Assembly (NCBI RefSeq): GCF_020405185.1
Contig: NZ_CP084464.1
Coordinates: 186,001 to 250,000, forward strand
Length of the DNA stretch: 64,000 nucleotides
Direction: 5' to 3'
Origin: Halomicrobium salinisoli
GTDB lineage: Archaea > Halobacteriota > Halobacteria > Halobacteriales > Haloarculaceae
The position numbers and the translations under genes were made by a program. Below, piece by piece: positions 48,521 to 58,081 of this stretch. A model generated the notes under the pieces. The model saw nothing but the letters and a program-made list of their open reading frames with translations, was not told the origin of the DNA and did not search any database. Every line of letters begins with the position of its first letter. Position 1 is the first letter of the stretch.

Positions 48521-48685
48521 CAGGGCGATACGTGAGGCGGATATCTCCTCCACACTGCCCTGACCGGCTCGTACTCACCTGTGACTGTGGGGCGCAACAC
48601 TGTAACCGTGGCGTGTGACCGTATCTCGTGATACTCACCGACGCTGTTTGCAGACGCTACGCAGCGGGACGGGCCGCGGGCTCGC

Positions 48686-49024
48686 GTGTCGGCACCGTCC
48701 GTCGCCGTCGCCGACGGTGCTGGCCGAACGATTCGAAGTATCCTGGCTGCGGAATTCGGTGTCAAGCCAGAGCAGGTCATCGACTATCTACGGTCCGGCG
48801 ACCCAGTGGAGCGACTCACCACGGCTGTCGAAGCGATCGAGTCCTCTGAAGAAGCCACGAAATCGGAAGACTACGGGCAGATCGTGTTCGTCCGACCGGC
48901 GTATCGCTACCACCGATCTGGCAACGAGTCTCGTTTGATATTTCTCCCGTCTAAACGCGAACAAATTCCTGATAGCAGCGGCGAAATTCGGACTTTGATC
49001 GGAGTACAGCGAGGAATCGGCTGA
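48686..49024 (+). CDS. Hypothetical protein, 112 residues, possibly a fragment
   Basis: From the GTG at 48686, the product contains RTIRSILAAEFGVKPEQVID and YLRSGDPVERLTTAVEAIES, a helical, host-like segment, then VFVRPAYRYHRSGNESRL. The last 30 residues are less convincing. The segment with LRSGDPVERL seems familiar from haloarchaeal hypothetical proteins but I cannot name the family. It may be the C-terminal remnant of a larger gene. Confidence 0.4.
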   Translation: MSAPSVAVADGAGRTIRSILAAEFGVKPEQVIDYLRSGDPVERLTTAVEAIESSEEATKSEDYGQIVFVRPAYRYHRSGNESRLIFLPSKREQIPDSSGEIRTLIGVQRGIG

Positions 49025-49064
49025 CCGCCGCCTTCTTGTCCGTCTACGGTAGTAGCGTAGCACG

Positions 49065-49700
49065 ATGGTTCCGCCCTCCAGGCCCTCCCGGCGTGCCATT
49101 CTCGCCGGGGTGAGCGCCGGGTTCGCTACTGCGCTCGCCGGCTGTAACGAGTCCGAGTCCCATACGTCGTCGCCCGACGGCGGCACACTCGTCACCGACT
49201 ACACGGTCACAACGGCGCGCTCGACTAGCGACCAGCCGCCGATCGTCGGTTCCCGGGAGACCACCGGCGACGCAGGGAACGCCGACGAGCCCTCGCCGAC
49301 GCCCGAACCGCTTTCCCTCCACGCCGTCGAGAGCGAGAGCGACGCCGAGGCGCTCGCGTTCGCCGAGGACGCCACGAACGTCGCCGCCGTTCGCCGACTC
49401 GTCGCGGAGACGGCGTACGCGAGCGAGTCCGTGCTCCTGTACCAGACTCGCGTCGGCGAGTGCCACCGACTGCAGTTGAACTACGTCGCGAGAGACGGCG
49501 ACGACGGCGACCCGGACGTCGAGTTCTGTCAGGTGATCCGCGACGCCGAGGTCGACTGCGAGCGAGAGGCGCGCGACTACGTCGCCGCAGCCGTTCGGCT
49601 CCCCTTCCCAGGCGAGGAATACAGCGGCTTCTCCGTCGGTGGCGGCGGGAGCTGTGGCCCGGTCCCCGAACGCTACCGGACGGAGAGTGAGTCGGCATGA
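49065..49700 (+). CDS. Tat lipoprotein, 211 residues, first of an overlapping pair
   Basis: PSRRAILAGVSAGFATALAG followed by C is a twin-arginine signal with lipobox. The mature protein has an acidic Ser/Thr/Pro linker, then a domain with DAEALAFAEDATNVAAVRRL and SVLLYQTRVGECHRLQLNYV. Two Cys in FCQVIRDAEVDCEREARDY may form a disulfide. The C terminus has GGGGSCGPVPERYR. Its stop overlaps the next start by four bases (ATGA), so the two lipoproteins are made together. Family unknown. Confidence 0.75.
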   Translation: MVPPSRPSRRAILAGVSAGFATALAGCNESESHTSSPDGGTLVTDYTVTTARSTSDQPPIVGSRETTGDAGNADEPSPTPEPLSLHAVESESDAEALAFAEDATNVAAVRRLVAETAYASESVLLYQTRVGECHRLQLNYVARDGDDGDPDVEFCQVIRDAEVDCEREARDYVAAAVRLPFPGEEYSGFSVGGGGSCGPVPERYRTESESA

Positions 49701-50986
49701 GTCGGCAGACGCGCCGGTCGCTGCTCGCCACTGCCGGTGCCGCGCTCACGGGCACACTCGCAGGCTGTCGTGACTTCAGTCCCGTCTCGAAGGAGACGAG
49801 CGTCGAGTACGACGAGTCGGCGATCGCCGCGCTCCCCGGCGATATCCCGGCGGTGCCGCCGGCGACGCCGGTCCAGCCGACCGACGCACACCTCACGAGT
49901 GCACGTGACCGCATCCGCTCGCTCCTTGAGGACACGGACCTCTCACGAATCCCGAACGCCACCGTCCGCGAGGAGCTCGCCCGCGAACGCGAGTCCGCAC
50001 GAGCCGCGCTCTCCCCGGACGACGACGAGGTGAACACGGTCGACGCCCTCGCGGGGCTCACGCATCCGCGCTCGGAGGCGATGTTCGTCGACGCCGGCTT
50101 CGCCGCGTTCGACGACTCGCTCACCCCGGACGACGTTGCCGCCCGCCGAGAGCGCCACCACGAGGACGCCGAGTCGTTCCTCGCCGACTACGCCTACGTC
50201 GGCCCACCGGACGATCCCGTGGAGACGTTCGCCCAGCACGCACGGATCACCGAGTGGGCGAATTCCGGCGCCAGACTCACCGAACCGCAACAGCACCACG
50301 AGTACGAGAACACCGTCCTGCGCGTCGCCGAACTCGCACAGCGCGTCGAGTGGGGCCGTGCGTACGCCGCCGACGCCCGGCGTCTCCACGAGCATTACAC
50401 GTCGACGCTCGACGACCCGCGCGACTACGGGGAGCGCTTCGCGAGCGTTGCGGCGACGCTCGTCGACGACGTTGCGTCCCACGCGAGCCCGCCCGACTGG
50501 GAGGCGCTGGGGAGCGACGTCGACCGCGATATCGGGGACACGCCGGGCGAAAAGGTACTCCAGGAACTTTCGCGAATCCGGTGGGCCGGGGCGGAGACCG
50601 CCGTCGAGCACCACGACGACGGCAACGACGTCGGCGCCGTCGTCCCCGCGATGCGTGCGCTGACGGCGGATCGCGCGTTCACCGACGCCAGGAACGCCAT
50701 CTCGGACGGCGCGTACGGCGTGCCCGAGTCGGTCGACCCGGTCGCCGCCGAACGCACCGCTGCCGTTGAAGGGCTTCGTGCGCTCCTCGACACCGCACCC
50801 GAGCTGCTCGCGCGTCGCCTCGCCGGCTACGTTCACAACCTGCTCCGGAACGCCGACAGGGCTGCCGACGAGCGCCCCGGGGCCACCGATGGATCCTACC
50901 TCTACGCGGAGTACGCCGTCGCGAACCGCTTCGCGGCCCCCGCACCAGCCGTCGTCCAGCGCGTCGGCGACGCGCTCGTCGCCTGA
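49697..50986 (+). CDS. Tat lipoprotein, 429 residues, second of an overlapping pair
   Basis: MSRQTRRSLLATAGAALTGT then LAGC is a twin-arginine signal with lipobox. The mature part is almost wholly helical, with regular Arg/Asp/His-rich helices (RERHHEDAESFLADYAYVG, VLRVAELAQRVEWGRAYAAD, VEGLRALLDTAPELLARRLA). Few Cys, no catalytic motif. It is translationally coupled to the smaller lipoprotein at 49065. The pair may form a surface complex; function unknown. Confidence 0.75.
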   Translation: MSRQTRRSLLATAGAALTGTLAGCRDFSPVSKETSVEYDESAIAALPGDIPAVPPATPVQPTDAHLTSARDRIRSLLEDTDLSRIPNATVREELARERESARAALSPDDDEVNTVDALAGLTHPRSEAMFVDAGFAAFDDSLTPDDVAARRERHHEDAESFLADYAYVGPPDDPVETFAQHARITEWANSGARLTEPQQHHEYENTVLRVAELAQRVEWGRAYAADARRLHEHYTSTLDDPRDYGERFASVAATLVDDVASHASPPDWEALGSDVDRDIGDTPGEKVLQELSRIRWAGAETAVEHHDDGNDVGAVVPAMRALTADRAFTDARNAISDGAYGVPESVDPVAAERTAAVEGLRALLDTAPELLARRLAGYVHNLLRNADRAADERPGATDGSYLYAEYAVANRFAAPAPAVVQRVGDALVA

Positions 50987-52590
50987 GTCGGCGACGCCGG
51001 GATCGTCGACGAAGCGATGGGCGCCTCGCTACTTCTGGAATGCGGTCAGGGTCCCCCTCCGACTCGCTGGAGACTCGTTCTCGATACGTTGGCGTCCGAA
51101 GAACGGTCCCACGGAGTGCGTAGCACCTCATCGCCGGCTGGCAACGTCTGAAGCACGTCTCACACGGGGACGTATTCTCACTTTCCGACACTGTATCTGA
51201 TTTCGACAATTCCAGCTCCAGACGATATCGTTCGGCCGTCCCTAATCGGGTGCGGCAAGTCGACCGACGGCCCCGGAATGGTAGATCGCAGAATCACGGT
51301 GCGGTCGAGGAAACCGTGGCCGAGGCACCGACCAGCGGTTCTGGCTGGCCGCCGTCCGCAGAAGCCCGCCGTCGTTCTGCCAGGTGGATCGAGAGACGGC
51401 AAACCTGCCCCTCGCCACTGAACTGGAGCGTAGCTCCCGCGAGAACAACGCGGCGCCGCTCTCGCAGGCTCCCGGAAGTCCCCGCCGTTCGGGCAGCTGT
51501 GAAAGAGCGTCGCCCTCGCGGGCGCAGTCGATCCCGATACGACCGAATTCCCGTACGTACGGCTCTGTCCGACGCGAACCACCGCGTTGATGGAGCGATT
51601 CGTACGACGACTGCGCGAGAGCGGCGACATCCGCGACGCCACGTTTCTCGTGGCCGGAGCGCCGCGGCTCCGGGCCGCACGTCACCGCTACGACCGCCGG
51701 TTGCAGCACGCTACACGCTGTACCCGATCCAGCAGAGAAGAGGTGTGCAAAGAAATACAACGCCGAACTACCCAGTTCTCGTATCATTTCCGACGCAGTT
51801 CCGCGGCCTCCGTGGGGGCGCGGTTGTAGCCACCCGCGGTCGCCTGGAATCGGTGCCGATCAACACTCGTGGCCGTCGCAGGTCACGAACGAAGAGCGCA
51901 TCGCCGGTCCGGGCGTCCTCGGCAGCCCGATCAAGACAGAAGGCGGGTCCTGGGGGCGCCACGTCAGACCCCGGAAACCGGCTCGATGGAGCCCGGTATC
52001 GAGCGGAGTGGCGGATCCGCTCACGTGGATCCGACGGACGATCGCGGTGACGGCGACGGATCCCGAGACCTGACCCCCGCTTCCGTTTAGCAATTCGGAA
52101 CGGTCGGTGGCTGTGTCCGGAGAAACCGGGCGTCGAAATCGGTGCCGTAGTGCGCGCTACGGGCCGGAGGGGAATGCGCGACGATGAAAATAACAGCGGT
52201 ACAGCTATTATGCAGGTGTGAGCCGCGAGCAGAAATTTGGTATAGCCGAAACTACCCGTCGGAGAGGCATTCTTTCGGCACCAGAACGTGGGACACGGTA
52301 TAATTTGCACCCTACCGGCTCCGTCGCATCGGCCCAGCGGCCGAGGCGTCGCTGATATCCTCGCAGATCACGGGTCGGTGACGACGCGAGGTGCTGTCCG
52401 CCGCAAGACAGGCGGTTCCCGCAGTTCAGGGGGCGTTTACGAATGCCAAACACGTCGTCCGAATCAGCTGTCGGGGTAGACGGGAGCGGTCGCCCGGCAA
52501 CAACGCCGACCGAAACGAGTTCGTCCGGTCGGATTCCTGCCTCGCGGTCCCGCTCCGGCGCGGACTCGGCGAGTGAGACCAGTCCGACCA
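50987..52590. other. 1.6 kb without a supported gene
   Basis: Frames on both strands are Arg/Ser/Pro-rich and change character repeatedly, as expected for non-coding GC-rich DNA or a decayed gene. I see no tRNA, no clear TATA-plus-start combination and no long repeat. An AT-richer stretch at 52180-52210 and 52285-52310 may hold promoter elements. The product of 52208-52594 on the minus strand is not convincing. Confidence 0.45.
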
Positions 52591-52635
52591 CCATGCTTTT
52601 AGTGGTATCCGAACCATGTTATGATGATTCACACC

Positions 52636-53316
52636 ATGGTACGCAGTGCCGACGAGATCGCAAGTCGGATACAGCACACCGAGGTCCGACCGACCGCCGA
52701 TCAGGCTCGCATCGAGGAACTGTGTGACGAGTGCGTCGAACACGGGTTCGACGGGGCGATGGTCCAGGCGTGCTGGGCGCCGCTGGCTGCCGACCGCCTC
52801 GAGGGTACCGACGTGAAAGTCTGCAGTGCGGTCGGGTTCCCTATGGGCGGTGACCGACCGGTCTCGAAGGCCGCGGCGATCCGCGACGCCCTCGCCGCGG
52901 GGGCCGAGGAGGTCGACGTGATGCCCAACATCGGCTTCGTCAAGTCCGGTCGCTGGGACGACGTGCGCCGGGAGATGGAACTGCTCGTCGAGGCCAGCGG
53001 CGACGCGCCGATCAAGGCGATGCTCGAACTCGGCGCCCTGAACGACGACGAGGCCGAACGGATCGTCGACGTCGCCGTCGAGGCGGGCTTCGACTACGTG
53101 AAGAACTCCTCGGGCTGGGGCGAGGGCGGGAAGGCGACGGTCGACCGGATCCGCTTCCTGCGCGACCGGGCCCCCGACGACGTCGCGGTCAAGGCCAGCG
53201 GCGGCATCAAGACGCTGGATGGCGCACGGGAGTTACTCGACGCCGGCGCCGTCCTGCTCGGCGCCTCGAGCGGCGTCTCCATCGTCGCGGGAGAGGTCGG
53301 GGATGGGGACTACTGA
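52636..53316 (+). CDS. deoC: Deoxyribose-phosphate aldolase
   Basis: A TIM-barrel aldolase, about 226 residues, converting 2-deoxyribose 5-phosphate to glyceraldehyde 3-phosphate and acetaldehyde. Conserved DeoC strands are DVKVCSAVGFPMGGDRPVSK, AEEVDVMPNIGFVKSG, the Schiff-base region FDYVKNSSGWGEGGKATVD (catalytic Lys) and VAVKASGGIKTLDGARELL (second Lys). The start is ambiguous: ATGs at 52621, 52624 and 52636 are in frame. A TATA-like GCTTTTAGTGG (52595-52605) favours the first two. Its stop lies 14 bases inside rbsK, so the two are one operon. Confidence 0.92.
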   Translation: MVRSADEIASRIQHTEVRPTADQARIEELCDECVEHGFDGAMVQACWAPLAADRLEGTDVKVCSAVGFPMGGDRPVSKAAAIRDALAAGAEEVDVMPNIGFVKSGRWDDVRREMELLVEASGDAPIKAMLELGALNDDEAERIVDVAVEAGFDYVKNSSGWGEGGKATVDRIRFLRDRAPDDVAVKASGGIKTLDGARELLDAGAVLLGASSGVSIVAGEVGDGDY

Positions 53317-54229
53317 TCCCGCCGTCGCCGTCGTCGGGAGCTACAACGTCGGGCTGACGATGGCCGTCGACGAGTTCCCCGGGCCCGGCGAAACGGTCAT
53401 CGGCCGGGACTTCGCCGAGGGCCCGGGCGGCAAGGGGTCGAACCAAGCCATCGCCGCGGCCCGGCTCGGTGCCGACGCCCGGTTCGTCGGCAGCGTCGGC
53501 GACGACCGCTACGGCGACGACGCGCTCTCGCTCTGGGAGCGCGAAGGCGTCTCCGTCGCAGACGTCGGCCGAGACGACGGGGCCCACACCGGCGTCGGCT
53601 TCGTCGTCGTCGACGACGACGGCGAGAACGAGATCACCGTCGCACCGGGAGCCAACGACCGCCTGTCCGCGGCGGACGTGCGCGAAGCGGCTGCCGCCAT
53701 CGACGACGCGCGGTCCCTGCTCGTCCAGCTCGAGATCGGCGACGGCCCGGTCCGCGCCGCCGTCGAAACGGGCGCCGCGGCCGGTGCGAACGTCGTCTGC
53801 AACCCCGCACCGGCCCGCGAACTGGACCCCGCCGTCCTCGAGCACGTCGACTACCTGACGCCCAACGAGCACGAGGCGCGGACGCTCGCCGGCGTCGACG
53901 GCGATGCGACCGACGAGGCGGTCGCCCGCGAGCTGCTCGATCTCGGCGTCGAGACGGTCGTGATGACCCGCGGCGCGACGGGCGCGCTCCTCGTGGACGG
54001 CGACGGCGTCGAGCAGGTGGAGCCGCCGAGCGTCGACGTCGTGGACACGACCGGTGCCGGCGACGCGTTCAACGGCGCCCTCGCGGTCGCTCTGGCCGAG
54101 GGCCGCGACGACGTGGCGGCGCTGCGATTCGCCTGCGCGGCCGGCGCGCTCGCCGTCACGGAGAGCGAAGTCGTTCCCGGACTCCCCGGCCGCTCTGCGG
54201 TCGAGGACCTCGTCCAGGAGACGTGGTGA
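53303..54229 (+). CDS. rbsK: Ribokinase, PfkB family
   Basis: A 308-residue sugar kinase. The PfkB N-terminal signature is GPGGKGSNQAIAAARLGADA, and the C-terminal one is VVDTTGAGDAFNGALAVALA with catalytic Asp. Ribokinase features include PNEHEARTLAG and the Asn/Glu metal site VVCNPAPARELDP. It phosphorylates ribose to ribose 5-phosphate. The gene begins inside deoC (14-base overlap) and converges with the rbsD end of the ribose transport operon, so transport, pyranase, kinase and aldolase sit together. A nucleoside- or deoxyribose-directed role for the kinase is also possible given the deoC coupling. Confidence 0.9.
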   Translation: MGTTDPAVAVVGSYNVGLTMAVDEFPGPGETVIGRDFAEGPGGKGSNQAIAAARLGADARFVGSVGDDRYGDDALSLWEREGVSVADVGRDDGAHTGVGFVVVDDDGENEITVAPGANDRLSAADVREAAAAIDDARSLLVQLEIGDGPVRAAVETGAAAGANVVCNPAPARELDPAVLEHVDYLTPNEHEARTLAGVDGDATDEAVARELLDLGVETVVMTRGATGALLVDGDGVEQVEPPSVDVVDTTGAGDAFNGALAVALAEGRDDVAALRFACAAGALAVTESEVVPGLPGRSAVEDLVQETW

Positions 54230-54243
54230 CGCGGTCGGTCTGT

Positions 54244-54320
54244 AGTCGAAATTGAAACTATTTACACATCGAGGGGGCCTCAGGCGCCCCTCGAGTGTGT
54301 CATTGCGTTCAATTTCTACT
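54244..54320. terminator. Bidirectional hairpin between convergent rbsK and rbsD
   Basis: Nested inverted repeats: outer GAAATTGAA (54248-54256) / TTCAATTTC (54308-54316) and inner ACACATCGAGGGG / CCCCTCGAGTGTGT around a short loop. The gap is 95 bases between two stop codons, so the structure probably terminates both transcripts or protects both 3' ends. Confidence 0.6.
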
Positions 54321-54324
54321 ATAA

Positions 54325-54813
54325 CTACGGCGATTCGCCGTACATCTCCTCGTATCGACGCTCGTACTCGGCCGGCATCGTCACGCTCTCGTCGGCGAAC
54401 CAGTCCTTCGGATCGGTGCCGCACTCGATGACGACGTTCCCCCAGGGGACGAAGTCACCGGTGCGAACGATCGCCTTCGCCCGCTCGCCGTGTTCGAGGA
54501 TCGTCTCGTGGGCCGTCGTTTCGAGTTCGGCGCCCGACCCCTCGTAGAGGGTCCGGAGCCGTTCGTCCATCTCGGGGTTCATCTCCGGTACGTCCTCGGC
54601 GTAGAGGACGCGCTCGGGAACGAGTTCCTCGTGAACGGCTTCGAGGACGTCGAACAGCCGGGGCACGCCGCGGGTGAGCGCGAGGTCGATCCGCCAGGCG
54701 TCGTCCGGGATGGGGAACCCGGCGTCGACGACCATCAGCACGTCCGTGTGGCCCATGCTCGCGATGGCGTGGCTCAGCTCAGCGTTGAGGATTGCGTCTG
54801 CGTCGCGCTTCAT
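54325..54813 (-). CDS. rbsD: D-ribose pyranase
   Basis: A 162-residue protein of the RbsD/FucU family, which interconverts pyranose and furanose forms so that ribokinase receives its substrate. Signatures are LNAELSHAIASMGHTDVLMV with the catalytic-site His and VVDAGFPIPDD, then WRIDLALTRGVPRLFDVLEA, and near the C terminus FVPWGNVVIECG. It starts at the ATG at 54813 (MKRDADAIL); the longer upstream frame is not family-like. Last gene of the minus-strand transport operon, 121 bases after rbsC. Confidence 0.9.
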   Translation of the reverse strand: MKRDADAILNAELSHAIASMGHTDVLMVVDAGFPIPDDAWRIDLALTRGVPRLFDVLEAVHEELVPERVLYAEDVPEMNPEMDERLRTLYEGSGAELETTAHETILEHGERAKAIVRTGDFVPWGNVVIECGTDPKDWFADESVTMPAEYERRYEEMYGESP

Positions 54814-54934
54814 GATCCGGGTGTGCGATTGGTCCCCAGTACCATGAAGGGAGGGGGCCACGTCCGTCCCGCTCGGAGACGTCCGTCGAGCGGCGTCGAC
54901 CGAGAGCGAAAAACGGGCCGAGAGACGGGGCGGG

Positions 54935-55975
54935 CTACCGCCTGATGAAGATGTCCAGCAGGACGGCGAGGATGATCACGACGCCCGTGAGGAACTCCTG
55001 GATCTCGACCGAGAGGCCGTTCAGGACGAGCAGGACGGGGATGACGCCGATGACCAGCGACCCGACGAACATCCCGAGCAGCGACCCCTCGCCACCGAAG
55101 AGGTTCGTCCCGCCGATGACGACCGCCGCGATGATCAGCAACTCGAACCCGCTCCCGGCAGAGCCGAACATCGAGCCGAAGTACGAGATGGCGACGACGC
55201 CGGCGAACGCGGCGAGCGTCGCGGTGAGCACGAAGTTGAGGATCTTCACGCGGTCAGTGTCGATCCCGGTCATCTCCGCCGCCTCCTCGTCGTCGCCGGT
55301 CGCGTAGACGTGGTAGCCGAACCGGGTCTTCCGGAGGAGCAGCGCGAACACGACCGTGAGCCCGACCGCCCAGAACACCTGATGGGCGATCTCGAGGCCG
55401 AAGACGGTGACGCTGCCACCGAAGACGTCGATCAGGCCGAGGTCGGGCGTCTGTCTGGATCCCGCCGGGGTCAGGTAGTACGCCAGGCCCCGGAGGATGC
55501 TCAACATCCCGATCGTGGTGATCAGCGACGGGACGCCGGCCTTCGTGACGATGACGCCGTTGGTGAGGCCGACGACCACGCCGATGAGGAGCACGGCCAG
55601 CAGCGCCACCGGGACGGTGAGCCGGTAGTCGGTGAGGAACATCGCGAACGTGATCCCGCCGACGGCGTACATCGAGCCGACGGACAGGTCGAACTCGCCG
55701 CCGATGATGAGGTACGTCATCCCGATGCCGATGATGACGTACGGCGCAATCTGGCGCAGGAGCCGGGACGTAATGCCCGACATATCGTCCCAGTTGAAGA
55801 AGATGTCCGGTCGGGTGACGGCGATGAGCCCGAACAGCACCAGAAAGCCGAACAACACGCCCACTTCCCGGCGCTGGAGGAGCAACTCGCGGAGCGATCC
55901 GGCTGCCCGGTCCGCCGACGTCCCGGAACTCTCGGCGGTCCCGCCGTCAGTCACGGTGTTCGGTTCGTCGCTCAT
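54935..55975 (-). CDS. rbsC: Ribose-type ABC transporter permease
   Basis: A 346-residue permease of the CUT2 (BPD_transp_2) family with 8-10 helices. The family motif near the middle reads LTNGVIVTKAGVPSLITTIG; near the N terminus IIGIGMTYLIIGGEFDLSVG and, later, AEMTGIDTDRVKILNFVLTA are typical RbsC segments. Its start overlaps the stop of rbsA by four bases. The N-terminal 40 residues are hydrophilic and acidic, as in many haloarchaeal permeases. Substrate probably ribose or a nucleoside, from neighbours. Confidence 0.88.
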   Translation of the reverse strand: MSDEPNTVTDGGTAESSGTSADRAAGSLRELLLQRREVGVLFGFLVLFGLIAVTRPDIFFNWDDMSGITSRLLRQIAPYVIIGIGMTYLIIGGEFDLSVGSMYAVGGITFAMFLTDYRLTVPVALLAVLLIGVVVGLTNGVIVTKAGVPSLITTIGMLSILRGLAYYLTPAGSRQTPDLGLIDVFGGSVTVFGLEIAHQVFWAVGLTVVFALLLRKTRFGYHVYATGDDEEAAEMTGIDTDRVKILNFVLTATLAAFAGVVAISYFGSMFGSAGSGFELLIIAAVVIGGTNLFGGEGSLLGMFVGSLVIGVIPVLLVLNGLSVEIQEFLTGVVIILAVLLDIFIRR

Positions 55976-56781
55976 GCGCTCGTCTCCTCTCCGGACGGGG
56001 ACAGTTCGAAGTCCGCGAAGTCCTCCTCGTCTTCGGCACCCATCATCAGCGCGATGATCTCGTTGCGCGACACCTCGTCCGTGTCGCGCACGCCCATGAG
56101 ACGGCCCTGGGCGAGCACCGAGACGCGATCCGCGAGGCGGAGCACGTGACGGATGTTGTGGCTGATCAGGATGATCGTCAGGCCCTGGTCCCGCAGTCCG
56201 TCGATGACCCGGAGGACGTTACGCGCTCCCTCGATCGAGAGGGCGCTCGTCGGCTCGTCCATGATGAGGATGTCCGGATCTGACTGGAGCGCCCGGGCGA
56301 TCGCGACGGCCTGCTGTTGCCCGCCGGAGAGGTTCTTCACCTTCGCCTTCGGATCGACCGGGATCTGCACTTTCTCGAGGTTCTCGCGCGCCTCCCTGAA
56401 CATCTGTTCCTCGTCGACCAGGCCGAGCCACCGTCCCAGTCGGCCGCCTCTGACGGGTTCGTGTCCGAGGAAGACGTTGGCCGCGACCGTCTGATCCTCC
56501 GCCAGCGCCAGGTCCTGATACACCGTCTCGATGCCGAGTTCCCTGGCGTCGTTGTAGTCGTCGAACTCGACTGATTCGCCCCGTACGTAGATGCTCCCGC
56601 TCGTCGGCTCGTGGACGCCACAGAGCGTCTTGATCAGCGTCGACTTGCCGGCCCCGTTGTCGCCGACCAGCGCCATGATCTCTCCGTCCCGGACCGAGAA
56701 GTCCACGTTCTCCACCGCGTGGATGTTACCGAACTGTTTCGAGAGTGCTTCGGTCTGTAGTATGGTATTATTTTCAGACAT
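55972..56781 (-). CDS. rbsA: Ribose-type ABC transporter ATPase, single nucleotide-binding domain
   Basis: A 269-residue ABC ATPase. Walker A is GDNGAGKSTLIKTLC, the signature is LSGGQQQAVAIARALQSDPD, Walker B is ILIMDEPTSALS and the switch His is in LISHNIRHVLRLAD. Typical bacterial RbsA has two ATPase domains in about 500 residues; here only one is encoded, so a homodimer must serve the permease, as in FrcA-type transporters. Second gene of the operon, 44 bases after rbsB. Confidence 0.88.
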   Translation of the reverse strand: MSENNTILQTEALSKQFGNIHAVENVDFSVRDGEIMALVGDNGAGKSTLIKTLCGVHEPTSGSIYVRGESVEFDDYNDARELGIETVYQDLALAEDQTVAANVFLGHEPVRGGRLGRWLGLVDEEQMFREARENLEKVQIPVDPKAKVKNLSGGQQQAVAIARALQSDPDILIMDEPTSALSIEGARNVLRVIDGLRDQGLTIILISHNIRHVLRLADRVSVLAQGRLMGVRDTDEVSRNEIIALMMGAEDEEDFADFELSPSGEETSA

Positions 56782-56825
56782 AATATGGGTCGCTGAATGC
56801 GTTCGTCGGGCGTGCTTCGAGGCGA

Positions 56826-58031
56826 TCAGGCGTTGTGGTAGTTCCGCAGTTCGCCCCAGCCGCCGGACCGCTCCATCGCGAAGTCGATGTTCGACTCGTC
56901 GATCACTTCAGCGCCCGTCGGGTAGTCCTTCGGCGGGATGCCGCGGTCCATGTACGTGAACATCTGCATCGTGGGCATGTACCCCTGGCTGTACGGGTCC
57001 TGGCCGATAGTGTAATTCAGGGCTCCGTTCTGGATGTGCTCGAGCGTGTCGGTCGTCAGGTCGAACCCGCCACCGACGACGTCGCCGGTCATGTCCTGGT
57101 TCTCCAGTGCGTTGCCGATGAACCACGTGAACGCGTCGGCGCCCATGATGCCGTCGAGGTCCGGGTTCGACGTCAGGTGGTTCTCGATGCGAGAGATGCC
57201 CTCGTTGGAGTCGCCGGTGTAGTTGAGCCTGTCAGTGAGTTCGATGTCCGAGTTCTGCCGGATCGCCATCTCCATTCCGTCCGCCCGGGCGGACAGCGCG
57301 CTGTGCCCCGGGTCGGAGAGGCCCGGCGTCACCAGACTCGCGTCGTCGGGCAACCGCTCGAGCATCGCCAGCCCACAGACGTACCCGGCCGCGACCTGGT
57401 CCTGACCGGTGTAGGCGAGCGCGCGGCCGTACTTCTCGCGCATCTCGTCGCGGGAGAGGGCGAGGGTGTTGTAGGTGATGACCGGGATGTCGTTCTCCAG
57501 TGCCCGGTTGATCACGTTATCGAAGGCGGACGGATCGGGGATCGTCGTCGCGATCACGTCCGGCCCGGAGTCGACGGTGGACTCCAGGATGCTCACCTGC
57601 TCTTCGACGCTGAACCCGCTGGAGGGACCGGTGAAGTTGGCGCTCCAGCCCAGCTGGCTGGCGGCGTCGTGCAGTCCGGCGATGGTCGGGTCGAAAAAGG
57701 ACGTACTCGCGTCGTGGGTGACCATCGTGATCGACCGTTCGGGCGGCTCGGACGAGAAGTCGAGCTCCGTCGGCGGCGGATTCAGCTCGACGAGCTGGTA
57801 CTCCGGCGCGTCTCCGCTGGCGCCGCCGTCGCCGCCACTGCTGCCCCCGCCCGTCTCCGTACCCTCCCCACCACCGCCGCGTTGCAGGGCGCTACAGCCC
57901 GCTATGCTCCCCAGTGCCCCGACCGCGGAGACGGCACCGAGCTGGCGCATGACCCCGCGGCGAGAGATGCCCGCGCCAGCACGGATGTTTGCACGACTCT
58001 CATCGCTGTCACAGTTGTCACCGCGTGACAT
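56826..58031 (-). CDS. rbsB: Ribose-type substrate-binding lipoprotein
   Basis: A 401-residue periplasmic-binding-like protein of the Peripla_BP_4 family. It starts at the ATG at 58031 (MSRGDNCDSDESRAN); SRRGVMRQLGAVSAVGALGS then IAGC is a Tat signal with lipobox, followed by a Gly/Ser linker. The sugar-binding core has RSITMVTHDASTSFFDPTIA, SGPDVIATTIPDPSAF, NDIPVITYNTLA, DGIMGADAFTWFIGNAL and GGFDLTTDTLEHIQNG, the usual order in RbsB. First gene of the minus-strand operon. An AT-rich upstream segment (TATAATTAACG, about 58057-58070) is the probable promoter. Confidence 0.88.
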   Translation of the reverse strand: MSRGDNCDSDESRANIRAGAGISRRGVMRQLGAVSAVGALGSIAGCSALQRGGGGEGTETGGGSSGGDGGASGDAPEYQLVELNPPPTELDFSSEPPERSITMVTHDASTSFFDPTIAGLHDAASQLGWSANFTGPSSGFSVEEQVSILESTVDSGPDVIATTIPDPSAFDNVINRALENDIPVITYNTLALSRDEMREKYGRALAYTGQDQVAAGYVCGLAMLERLPDDASLVTPGLSDPGHSALSARADGMEMAIRQNSDIELTDRLNYTGDSNEGISRIENHLTSNPDLDGIMGADAFTWFIGNALENQDMTGDVVGGGFDLTTDTLEHIQNGALNYTIGQDPYSQGYMPTMQMFTYMDRGIPPKDYPTGAEVIDESNIDFAMERSGGWGELRNYHNA

Positions 58032-58081
58032 GGGCAATGGTATGGAACACCGTGATATATAATTAACGATAGTTATCCCAT

